From the NCBI GenBank assembly GCA_947853245.1, contig CANTWP010000034.1:1-24215 (forward strand): a DNA stretch of 24,215 nucleotides, written 5' to 3'. Within the stretch, counting starts at the first letter, position 1, and each line of letters starts with the position of its first letter. This stretch comes from an uncultured Bacilli bacterium. GTDB taxonomy: Bacteria > Bacillota_I > Bacilli_A > RF39 > UBA660. The notes below the pieces were generated by a model that did not search any database, was not told where the DNA came from, and was given only the letters and a program-made list of their open reading frames with translations. Shown here piece after piece: positions 1-6,670 of this stretch. The translations under genes were made by a program, and so were the position numbers.

Positions 1-72
1 TTCTTCTTCAATTGTTTCTGTTTTATTTGATACTTTTGGTTTTTTCATAATAGTTGGACACCTTCCACGTTT
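1..72 (-). other. Continuation of the IS3 OrfA frame beyond an in-frame TGA
   Basis: Directly after the TGA at 73-75 the same frame stays open to the window edge for 24 codons. It begins KRGRCPT and then MKKPKV, followed by a Glu-rich stretch. IS3/IS150-group OrfA proteins normally carry a KRGRP-x-MKK segment here, just before the leucine-zipper region. So this looks like the rest of the same protein cut by a stop codon, not intergenic DNA. The zipper, the frameshift site and orfB would lie outside the window. Confidence 0.6.
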
Positions 73-402
73 TCATTCAACTATATTATAACCGTTTTCT
101 TTGTATTTTGAAATCCATGCACTCAGCAGTCCATCGCTAGGTAATCCAATGTCTAAAGCAACGGTCCATATTGGTTCATTATTTATTAAAACTCTGTTTA
201 TAGCTTCTTGTTTTTCATATTTAGCATAATCTTTATTTTTATTAGTTCTTAAAACATCATATCCGTGTATGTCAATTAATTTAAATAAATAATTTACTCC
301 TGATGCTCGAATACTATACTTTTTAGAAATTGAATTTACAGATAATCCTGCTTTTTTATCATTATATAAATTTATTTTATTTTCATAACTTAATTTACTC
401 AT
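73..402 (-). CDS. IS3-family transposase OrfA, helix-turn-helix protein (interrupted)
   Basis: This is the DNA-binding subunit of an IS3-family transposase, 109 residues to the stop. It has two tandem helix-turn-helix-like segments, about residues 12-45 (GLSVNSISKKYSI) and 65-100 (TVALDIGLPSDGLLSAWISK). This layout and the sequence ending YKENGYNIVE match IS150-group OrfA. The ATG at 402 has GAGG seven bases upstream, but that GAGG lies inside the 3' arm of a hairpin at 408-438, so it would be hidden in read-through transcripts. The frame ends in TGA at 73-75, yet family-like sequence continues in frame beyond it, so full-length OrfA would be truncated unless the TGA is read through. Other genes here use TGA as a genuine stop. 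Most likely a decayed copy; regulated recoding is less likely. Confidence 0.7.
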   Translation of the reverse strand: MSKLSYENKINLYNDKKAGLSVNSISKKYSIRASGVNYLFKLIDIHGYDVLRTNKNKDYAKYEKQEAINRVLINNEPIWTVALDIGLPSDGLLSAWISKYKENGYNIVE

Positions 403-404
403 AT

Positions 405-438
405 AAAAACCTCGTTTCTATGTCCAAGAAACGAGGTT
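405..438 (-). terminator. Hairpin terminator after the CorB-like gene, also covering the OrfA RBS
   Basis: The arms are AACCTCGTTTC and GAAACGAGGTT (408-418 and 428-438), a perfect 11-bp stem with a 9-base loop, followed on the minus strand by a T run. It starts 11 bases after the stop of the gene ending at 450 and is a good intrinsic terminator for it. The 3' arm contains the GAGG that would serve as ribosome binding site for OrfA at 402. Confidence 0.8.
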
Positions 439-449
439 CACATCATATT

Positions 450-998
450 TTATTTTTCTCTTTGAAATACCGCTACTACTTTCGCAAATATAAATAATAT
501 ATCATTACTCTTAGACATAGCTAATCCTTTACCAGCTGCCTTACCACCAATTGTCATTGCGGCTATTAAGGCTGTTATTAATAATGTAGCTATTAATAAT
601 GAGCAATTTAATGTTTCTGATATATAAACGGCTACTGTAACACCAGCAGATCCAGAAATAATACCACATATATCACCGATAACATCATTACAAAATGATG
701 ACACTTTAGAAGCATTCTTTTTAAATGATACTGCAGTCTTAGCCCCCTTAACCTTACGAGCAGCCATAGAATGAAATGGTTTTTCATCAGCAGATGTTAC
801 TGCTACACCAATTATATCAAAAATGATACCTATCAAAATGAATAATATTACTAAAATTATCCCTAGTAATAATCCTGCTTTAGGCAGTGTTAATTCAGAA
901 ATTAAAGAAAATACAAAAGAAATAATAAAAGCTAAAATAGTAATAGTTAAAATCCAACCAATATTATTGTTTTTCTTTTTTTTACTTTGTCTTGTCAT
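450..998 (-). CDS. CorB-like (CNNM-type) integral membrane protein
   Basis: This is a 182-residue membrane protein. After a basic start (TRQSKKKK) it has hydrophobic spans at about 14-36 and 40-68. A polar loop with the motif TSADEKPFHSMAARKVKGAK (about 68-87) follows, then further hydrophobic stretches around 107-125 and 129-155. The loop and the later CNDVIGDICGIISG motif resemble short Bacillota proteins annotated as Mg2+/Co2+ transporter CorB. The CBS and CorC domains of full CorB/CorC proteins are absent, so transport activity is not assured. The ATG at 998 is preceded by AAAGGGAGAATT, a strong ribosome binding site. No good separate promoter is visible: only about 20 bases lie between it and the T run that ends the large RNA upstream, so it may be expressed by read-through. 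A terminator follows at 405-438. Confidence 0.6.
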   Translation of the reverse strand: MTRQSKKKKNNNIGWILTITILAFIISFVFSLISELTLPKAGLLLGIILVILFILIGIIFDIIGVAVTSADEKPFHSMAARKVKGAKTAVSFKKNASKVSSFCNDVIGDICGIISGSAGVTVAVYISETLNCSLLIATLLITALIAAMTIGGKAAGKGLAMSKSNDILFIFAKVVAVFQREK

Positions 999-1019
999 AA
1001 TTCTCCCTTTATTTATACT

Positions 1020-1036
1020 AAAAAAGCCAATAGGCT
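1020..1036 (-). terminator. Terminator-like hairpin at the 3' end of the large RNA
   Basis: On the minus strand AGCC-TATT-GGCT, extendable by G-T and A-T pairs, is followed directly by TTTTTT. A second TAGCCA about 20 bases upstream (1054-1059) could pair with TTGGCT instead, so two alternative stems compete for the same 3' arm. It lies between the structured RNA and the start of the CorB-like gene at 998. Confidence 0.55.
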
Positions 1037-1642
1037 CTACAAAAATGATAAAATGGCTATCTAAATAATTAACTTTACGTCTTAGGTCAAGTTGGATTTC
1101 CCCGGTTCTTACATTTCGTTACCGAAATTGCGGTTTCCCTTTGAAAGCTCCGATATATTGTCACCAGATATATGACTTGATTACCACTTAGTACGCACTG
1201 CAATCTTATGTAGATAATGCATTCTAGGAGATTTCCTCAACAATCGTTTATTATTAATTCTTTTTAGCAAACATTGTTTCAAATTGCGATGCCCAAATAA
1301 TCTTAGCTATAAACTACTTAGGATGAATCAATTATCCCCAACATTCACGCAAGACAAGCTACACTACTCGTAAGTTTCCCCACATAGTAGGTTCAATCCC
1401 ATAATCGTATAAAGTCCATCAACTTGCGTGTTTAGGCTTTACACAAATAAAGGTCTCCACGATTGGTGGGTCGGCACGCACATGCCATTGTGGTCGCCCA
1501 ACAATCTTACCTTCCAGCATTCACCCCAAACTGGGCGTAAGAAGCAAACACCAGAAGTTTCACCGATATGCTCTTTAATGGTTTTTTAGTTCCATCTTCA
1601 TAATAAACTAAATTGACTAGAATAATGTGCCATTTCAAACAC
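1020..1642 (-). ncRNA. Large structured non-coding RNA candidate, about 620 nt
   Basis: The gap 999-1740 has no credible gene but is far from empty. It is visibly richer in G and C than its surroundings, starts just after a consensus promoter and ends at a terminator-like hairpin. Potential helices include: 1083-1090 with 1613-1619 (closes most of the RNA, one bulged base); 1495-1500 with 1532-1537 (CGCCCA/TGGGCG); 1457-1460 with 1490-1493 enclosing 1473-1476 with 1483-1486; 1346-1353 with 1423-1430 (CACGCAAG/CTTGCGTG), enclosing 1364-1368 with 1386-1390; 1321-1326 with 1332-1337; 1153-1158 with 1168-1173; and 1113-1118 with 1123-1128 (ATTTCG/CGAAAT), capped by a GTAA tetraloop of the GNRA type. 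I do not see RNase P, tmRNA, 6S, M-box, T-box or group II domain V signatures. Size, lineage and lack of an ORF fit ROOL-type RNAs best, but I cannot confirm the class from memory. Confidence 0.65.
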
Positions 1643-1648
1643 ATTTAC

Positions 1649-1677
1649 ATAATAACATATTTTAAAAAATCTGTCAA
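1649..1677 (-). promoter_or_regulatory. Consensus sigma-A promoter of the large RNA
   Basis: On the minus strand TTGACA (1672-1677) and TATTAT (1649-1654) are separated by exactly 17 bases. The predicted start is near 1642. It faces away from the nuclease gene at 1741-2658 (that gene's 3' end) and toward the RNA candidate, with no ORF downstream until 998. Confidence 0.8.
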
Positions 1678-1740
1678 ATTGATGTAAATGCTACTATATT
1701 ATATGAATAAATCTTTCTTTTTTGCTAATTTTAAAAGTTT

Positions 1741-2658
1741 TTATAATAATTGATATTCTTTAGAAAGCACTCTTTCGTCGCTACAATACTCCATTATAAA
1801 TTTATTATCTTTTTTACATATAATAATCCCTATTGTTTTATCTTGATTTAAAATTCTAACGTTTCTATCAATGTAATTCATATATGTTTCTATTTGACCT
1901 ATATGTTCTTTTCTTAATTCAGTAACTTTTAATTCCACCACTACATAGCAATTGAATTTAATATTATAAAGTAATAAATCTACATAATTATATCTATCTC
2001 CTATTTTAATTTTATATTCATTATCTATATAACTAAATCCATTACCTAATTCATACATGAAACCACTTATATCTTCTAAAATTAATTGTTTTAATAACTT
2101 TTCACTTAATTTAGTTATATTAATATTATTTTTATTTCTGATTAATATAGGATTGTTAATTAAATCTTCTACTTTTGATTGTTCTTTATTAATTAATTTA
2201 TTCTTAGCATTTTCATCTAATCGTTCATATTCACTAGATTTGATTTTTTCATGAAGCTGTCTAACCGATAAATTTTGTTCTTCAGCAATATTTATATAAT
2301 AGTTTATTTTATTGATATCATTTAACATTAATACTTCATAATAGTGTGACCATGTCAATTGTGCCGACACTGTCGGCGTTTTTTGGCTTTGAATAAAAAT
2401 ATAAAACTGTCTTATTTTTAATAAGGTTCTAACACTATACTGTCTGTTAAATTCCTTAGTTAATCTAATTGAATAATTTTTAATTATGCTCTCTCCATAA
2501 TGTTTACCAGCTTCCGCTAATAATTTTCCAACATTATAATAGGTATTTAGATCACTCCTATTTTTGCTATAATCTTTAGCTTGCTTATATACTTCATTAT
2601 TTATTAACTCTTTTTTGATCTTATCATAATAATTACTTTCTAACACATATATCACCAT
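1741..2658 (-). CDS. DUF1016 / YhcG-family PDDEXK nuclease
   Basis: This 305-residue protein has the two-part layout of the YhcG family. The N-terminal DUF1016 domain spans about 20-145 and carries the typical TWSHYYEVLMLND (102-114) and SVRQLHEKI (131-139) segments. A C-terminal PDDEXK-like nuclease fold covers about 175-295, with D227, then E242-L-K244 on the next strand, and Q255 further on. Family members are predicted nucleases linked to mobile DNA, restriction and defence; the substrate is not established here. The end (KEYQLL) comes soon after the last strand, so the protein seems slightly shorter at the C-terminus than many relatives. The ATG at 2658 lacks a close Shine-Dalgarno; AAAGGAAA lies about 25 bases upstream, so GTG starts a few codons further in are possible. 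It is a lone gene between the LCP terminator and the RNA promoter. Confidence 0.85.
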   Translation of the reverse strand: MVIYVLESNYYDKIKKELINNEVYKQAKDYSKNRSDLNTYYNVGKLLAEAGKHYGESIIKNYSIRLTKEFNRQYSVRTLLKIRQFYIFIQSQKTPTVSAQLTWSHYYEVLMLNDINKINYYINIAEEQNLSVRQLHEKIKSSEYERLDENAKNKLINKEQSKVEDLINNPILIRNKNNINITKLSEKLLKQLILEDISGFMYELGNGFSYIDNEYKIKIGDRYNYVDLLLYNIKFNCYVVVELKVTELRKEHIGQIETYMNYIDRNVRILNQDKTIGIIICKKDNKFIMEYCSDERVLSKEYQLL

Positions 2659-2697
2659 TATTAATGTACGATATAAGTTTTATATTTCCTTTTAATT

Positions 2698-2730
2698 AAA
2701 AAAATAATGCTTGCTTTAAACAAACATTAT
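2698..2730 (-). terminator. Intrinsic terminator after the LCP ligase gene
   Basis: On the minus strand ATAATGTTTG and CAAGCATTAT form a 10-bp stem (one G-T pair) with a 7-base loop, followed by seven Ts. It begins 13 bases after the stop codon at 2743 and closes the long polysaccharide transcription unit. Confidence 0.88.
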
Positions 2731-2742
2731 TTAATAATTTAT

Positions 2743-4404
2743 CTAATCAACATTTTGATCGTTAGTAGAAACGTTATCTCCAACACCAAGAATTTCTTGA
2801 ATATGTTGTTCTAACTCATCATCACTAGAATTATTACTTTCTTCATTTGGGGTATCAGTTTCTGCCGGAGTATTATCTTCTTTTGGATCTGTTGTTGGAG
2901 TAGATGGCTTAGCGGGTTTAGCATCAACTTTGCCTGGATCTTTAACATTAGTAGCGTCACCATCATAAGAACTTTCTAATACTTCTCCATTGTATATTTT
3001 ATCAAACAATTCTTTTGCTTTATTCACACTATCTTCTTTTGGAATCATAACATATAGTTTTTGTCCAGAATAAGAATAAGTATATTCAGAACCATCACTA
3101 CCATCTAAACTAATAGAAGTAACTGTCCAAGATGGCATTTTATCAATTTGATATTTTGCTAAAGAAGTTATATCATTCATACTAAGGTTGGTTTCAAAAC
3201 TTCCTTCCAAAGAATCTAAAATAGAAATATATTTCGTGATAATAGCAGGACTTGCTACTTTACGAATAATAGCCTCAATCAAGGCTTGTTGATTTTGTCC
3301 ACGAACTCTATCTCCAGATATAAATGCTTTACGTGTACGGGCAAATTCTAAAGCCTGTTCTCCATTTACATGATTATATCCTTTAGAAAAATGATATCCA
3401 GAAGATGTAGTAGCACCTGCATTGGAATTAAAACTATATTCTGAGTAAACATCAACACCACCTAAGGCATCTACTAGTTTTATCAAACTAGTAAAGTTAA
3501 CTCTAACATAATAGTTAATATCTATATCTAATAAATCTTCTAATGTTTGAACAGACATATCTACACCATAAATACCTGCATGAGTTAGTTTATCTTTATA
3601 TCCAGTAGTTCCATGTAATTGTACATAATAGTCCCTAGGTATACTTGTTAACAATACCTGACCAGTTTTAGGATTAATTGTTACTAACATATTCACATCG
3701 CTTCTGGATACCGAACTAACTGCTCCATATGTGTCAATACCAGCAACATAAATAGTAAAAGTATCTTTTGTAATATTTACTTCTTTAGTAATGTCTTCCA
3801 CTTTATATTTTAAAGAAAAAGTATATATTGTTTTTATTTTATCCTTAAAATCTGTAAATTCCTCTTCAATCATATACTTATAATTGTCTTCAATTACAAT
3901 CGCATCTATGGAGTTGTTGATCAAATTATCTATAAAATCAAGTACACTATCATATTCTAATAGAGAAAATTCTATTTTATTGTTTAAATGTTCCAGCATA
4001 GATTGTTCATTTTCGTCTCTTTTTAAAACACCTATCTTTTTGTTTTTTAAATCTTCCAAATTATTATAATAACTATCTTTTAAAACGACTACAGAATAAT
4101 TTTCTGTTGCATATCCCTTAAACTTGAAATTTCCCATAAAAAGTATAGTTTTAAATAAATAGCATAAGCTGACAACAAAAACTAAAGATAAAAATATTGA
4201 TAAAATCAAAAATCCTATTCTTCCCTTTTTCTTTAATTTCCATTTAAAAGAAACAAATACATTAAAAAGGTTTAAACCTAACAATAATATTACAATAATT
4301 GAAAAGTATTTTATCGGGATAACATTTAAAATACTAATTGAAACTAAGAGTACCACACTTAATGTCAAGGTAATTACACTCATTATCTTGTTTATTATTT
4401 TCAT
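2743..4404 (-). CDS. LytR-CpsA-Psr (LCP) family glycopolymer ligase with accessory domain
   Basis: LCP proteins transfer undecaprenyl-linked glycopolymers onto the cell envelope from the outer membrane face. This one has 553 residues. There are three hydrophobic spans at about 7-27, 32-54 and 62-90. A 100-residue domain at about 102-200 resembles part of a solute-binding (SBP_bac_3-like) fold, as in capsule-type CpsA proteins. The catalytic LCP domain is at about 215-385, with SRSDVNM, SIPRD (255-259), EFARTRK (353-359) and DRVRGQNQQ (365-373), which hold the arginines and aspartates that bind the lipid pyrophosphate. The tail from about 480 is rich in Pro, Thr, Asp and Glu and looks disordered. 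The ATG at 4404 has GGGGTGGT upstream. It lies 85 bases after the epimerase gene with no terminator between, so it is probably the last gene of the polysaccharide operon. Confidence 0.92.
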   Translation of the reverse strand: MKIINKIMSVITLTLSVVLLVSISILNVIPIKYFSIIVILLLGLNLFNVFVSFKWKLKKKGRIGFLILSIFLSLVFVVSLCYLFKTILFMGNFKFKGYATENYSVVVLKDSYYNNLEDLKNKKIGVLKRDENEQSMLEHLNNKIEFSLLEYDSVLDFIDNLINNSIDAIVIEDNYKYMIEEEFTDFKDKIKTIYTFSLKYKVEDITKEVNITKDTFTIYVAGIDTYGAVSSVSRSDVNMLVTINPKTGQVLLTSIPRDYYVQLHGTTGYKDKLTHAGIYGVDMSVQTLEDLLDIDINYYVRVNFTSLIKLVDALGGVDVYSEYSFNSNAGATTSSGYHFSKGYNHVNGEQALEFARTRKAFISGDRVRGQNQQALIEAIIRKVASPAIITKYISILDSLEGSFETNLSMNDITSLAKYQIDKMPSWTVTSISLDGSDGSEYTYSYSGQKLYVMIPKEDSVNKAKELFDKIYNGEVLESSYDGDATNVKDPGKVDAKPAKPSTPTTDPKEDNTPAETDTPNEESNNSSDDELEQHIQEILGVGDNVSTNDQNVD

Positions 4405-4489
4405 TTTACCACCCCTATTATTATATCACTTTATTAATTATTTAAAAATATATAATTTTTTATTACCATAATACCATAAAACTTTTAAC

Positions 4490-5575
4490 CTATTCAGCTT
4501 TTTTTAATATTTCTGCTATTCTAACACTAGCATCTCCATCCCCATAATAATTTATTTTGTCGTCATCAATTATCTTAGCATTGATTATCTTATTATATAA
4601 GTCATTATATTCTGGTTTAGCTAAAATATTATATCCTCTATTTAAAGTTTCTACCCATTCAGTTTGTTCTCTAATTGTTATACACGGAGTATCTAATATA
4701 TAACATTCTTTTTGTAAACCACCTGAATCTGTTATAACCTTTTCGGCGTTTTTAGTTAAATAAAGCATTGTTAAATAGTCCACAGGTTCTACAAAATAAA
4801 TATTACTATAATTATATTCTTTATGTAATTTATCTATCATATTTTTAATTCTTGGGTGCACAGGAAATATAACTAAACTATCCAATTCATTTAATGTTTT
4901 TAAGATATTAGATATATTTGTATCATCCATTGTATTTTCCGCACGATGAATGGTAGTTAAATACCACTTGTTAAATTCTTTTTTATCATATATTGGAACT
5001 AAATTTAAATTTTCTAAATTATACTTTTCTTCTGCCAATTTAGAGAAGTAAAGTACAGAATCACACATAACATCACCAACGTTATATACATTCTTAACAA
5101 TACCTTCTTTTTCTAAATTTTTAATAGCTGTTTCTGTAGGACAAAAAAGAATTTTAGAAATATGATCTGTTAATACCCTATTTTGTTCTTCTGGCATTGC
5201 CATATTATAGCTTCTAAGACCTGCTTCTATATGTATTACCGGTATTAACAATTTAGATGCAGCAAGAGCTCCCGCTAAAGTAGAATTAGTATCTCCATAA
5301 ACTAAAACATAATCTGGTTTTTCTTCTAATAATATTTTTTCTATTTCTATTAACATATTACCAGTTTGACATCCATGACTACCTCCACCTATACCTAGGT
5401 TATAATCTGGTTGTGGGATTCCCAATTGCTCAAAAAAGATATCAGACATGTTCTTATCATAATGCTGCCCAGTATGAATGATAACTTCATCAAAATACTT
5501 TCGGATTTCACGAGATACAACACTAGCTTTTATAAACTGTGGCCTAGCTCCTAATACTGTTACAATTTTTTTCAT
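4490..5575 (-). CDS. wecB: Non-hydrolysing UDP-GlcNAc 2-epimerase family (WecB/WbpI type)
   Basis: The enzyme inverts C2 of a UDP-linked N-acetylhexosamine. The protein has 361 residues from the ATG at 5575, chosen because GGAGG lies six bases upstream; the longer frame to 5596 adds seven unlike residues. Family motifs are GARPQFIKAS (9-18), HTGQHYD (34-40), YGDTNSTLAG (93-102), HIEAGLRS (115-122), PEEQNR (128-133), TIHRAENT (208-215) and DSGGLQKE (283-290). D95, E117, E130 and H210 correspond to the catalytic residues known in E. coli WecB. Alone it would be called WecB, making UDP-ManNAc. Because wbpA, wbpB, wbpD and wbpE homologues are in the same operon, the likelier substrate is UDP-GlcNAc3NAcA (the WbpI reaction), giving UDP-ManNAc3NAcA; sequence alone does not settle this. 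It overlaps the preceding gene by 32 bases. Confidence 0.93.
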   Translation of the reverse strand: MKKIVTVLGARPQFIKASVVSREIRKYFDEVIIHTGQHYDKNMSDIFFEQLGIPQPDYNLGIGGGSHGCQTGNMLIEIEKILLEEKPDYVLVYGDTNSTLAGALAASKLLIPVIHIEAGLRSYNMAMPEEQNRVLTDHISKILFCPTETAIKNLEKEGIVKNVYNVGDVMCDSVLYFSKLAEEKYNLENLNLVPIYDKKEFNKWYLTTIHRAENTMDDTNISNILKTLNELDSLVIFPVHPRIKNMIDKLHKEYNYSNIYFVEPVDYLTMLYLTKNAEKVITDSGGLQKECYILDTPCITIREQTEWVETLNRGYNILAKPEYNDLYNKIINAKIIDDDKINYYGDGDASVRIAEILKKAE

Positions 5576-6668
5576 ATGTTTCCTCCAACTTTTCATATAA
5601 TTTATATAACTCTTTTTCCTGTGTTTTCCAATTATACTTTTCTTCTACTAGTTTTCTACCATTCTTACCCATTTCTTTGGATTCTTTGGGATTGGTAATT
5701 AAATATTCTACTGCATTCTTAATTGCACTTACATCATTAGGATTTACGCAAATACCACATTTTTTATCAACAAAGTCCCAACATTCTAAATCAGTTGCAA
5801 TCACAGGTAGTCCATAAGACATATATTCAAATATTTTTGTAATTCCCATACTACCCTTTTTATAATTAACATTTGGAATATAATCTATCAAAACTAAACC
5901 AATTCCAGAGTTTAAATAAAAATCTATTAACTGTTGTTTATCTAAAAGTCCTACATATTCAACATTGTTATATCCTTTTATTTTAGTTAAAGAATCAAAA
6001 TAATTACCAAAACAAGGTCCAGCTAATTTGTATTTAACTGGTAAATCGGAAATTGCTTCTATTATATTATGATGCATATATTGCCTACTAATACCACCGG
6101 CAAAACATAATGTATTTAGATTTTTTAATTTACTAACTTTATTATCAATTATTGGATAATTTGTAATAATATATGTATTTTTATTTATATCATATAATCT
6201 TTTATAAATATGTTCATTAACAGTAATGATAGAATCCAATTTTTCAAATACTTTTTTTTCCTTGCGTGCATATAAATTTTTAGCAATACCCCTAAAACAT
6301 TTAGGAAGCCAACTTCTATTAGCAAGTCTATTAACGTTATCTTCGTGGGAATCAAAAACAACTATTTTTCCTCGTTTTTTCATAAAATATGCCAATGAAA
6401 TTAATTCAGGATCATGAAAATGATAGACATCAGCATTTTCCTTAATACAATATTTCTTTAATTTATATGGTATAACAATAAATCTATTAAATCTATTTTT
6501 TTTCTTTACAATAATTGATTTTATATTGACTCCTGATTTTTCTTCACTTAATTGGTCATCCGCACATAAAAGTGTCACATCATATTTTTTTGATAAAGAA
6601 ATACATTCTTTTTGGAATATTCTACCATCAAATCTTTTATGTGAACTTGTTACATGACATACTTTCAT
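5544..6668 (-). CDS. Glycosyltransferase family 4
   Basis: A GT-B fold, retaining-type glycosyltransferase of 374 residues that would add one sugar to the lipid-linked repeat unit at the cytoplasmic membrane face. The N-terminal domain has MKVCHVTSSH, then VYHFHDPELI (81-90) and DSHED (106-110), typical of GT4 members in O-antigen and capsule loci. The C-terminal domain carries KIFEYMSYGLPVIATD, the donor-binding region. I place the start at ATG 6668, with AGGAAA eight bases upstream; an in-frame GTG at 6686 would overlap the WbpG gene and adds six residues unlike the family start. Its 3' end overlaps the epimerase gene by 32 bases, so the two are translationally coupled. The sugar it transfers cannot be read from the sequence. 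Confidence 0.88.
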   Translation of the reverse strand: MKVCHVTSSHKRFDGRIFQKECISLSKKYDVTLLCADDQLSEEKSGVNIKSIIVKKKNRFNRFIVIPYKLKKYCIKENADVYHFHDPELISLAYFMKKRGKIVVFDSHEDNVNRLANRSWLPKCFRGIAKNLYARKEKKVFEKLDSIITVNEHIYKRLYDINKNTYIITNYPIIDNKVSKLKNLNTLCFAGGISRQYMHHNIIEAISDLPVKYKLAGPCFGNYFDSLTKIKGYNNVEYVGLLDKQQLIDFYLNSGIGLVLIDYIPNVNYKKGSMGITKIFEYMSYGLPVIATDLECWDFVDKKCGICVNPNDVSAIKNAVEYLITNPKESKEMGKNGRKLVEEKYNWKTQEKELYKLYEKLEETYEKNCNSIRS

Positions 6669-6670
6669 AA

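Larger units (their letters stand above)
1..438 (-). mobile_element. Partial IS3-family (IS150-group) insertion sequence, 5' end
   Basis: The stretch holds an OrfA-type transposase gene and a hairpin just in front of it; the rest of the element, including orfB and the far inverted repeat, is off the window. The exact outer end is not fixed. Candidate ends starting with TG (usual for IS3-family termini) occur on the minus strand at about 426 (TGGACATAG) and just upstream of the hairpin near 442. No target duplication can be tested from one end. The family call rests on the OrfA protein. Confidence 0.5.

Noticed and set aside
823..1068. Plus-strand frame of 81 codons
   Set aside because: It is antisense to the CorB-like gene and to the RNA terminator, and its sequence is low in complexity with no family resemblance.
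1020..1642. RNase P RNA, tmRNA, 6S RNA, T-box, M-box or group II intron
   Set aside because: None of the conserved core strings I know for these (for example the RNase P GAGGAAAGTCC core, the T-box GGTGGTACCGCG, a domain V hairpin) is present.
4405..4489. Separate promoter for the LCP gene (TATAAT at 4420-4425)
   Set aside because: The predicted start would fall in the ribosome binding site a few bases before the ATG, and no good -35 is present.
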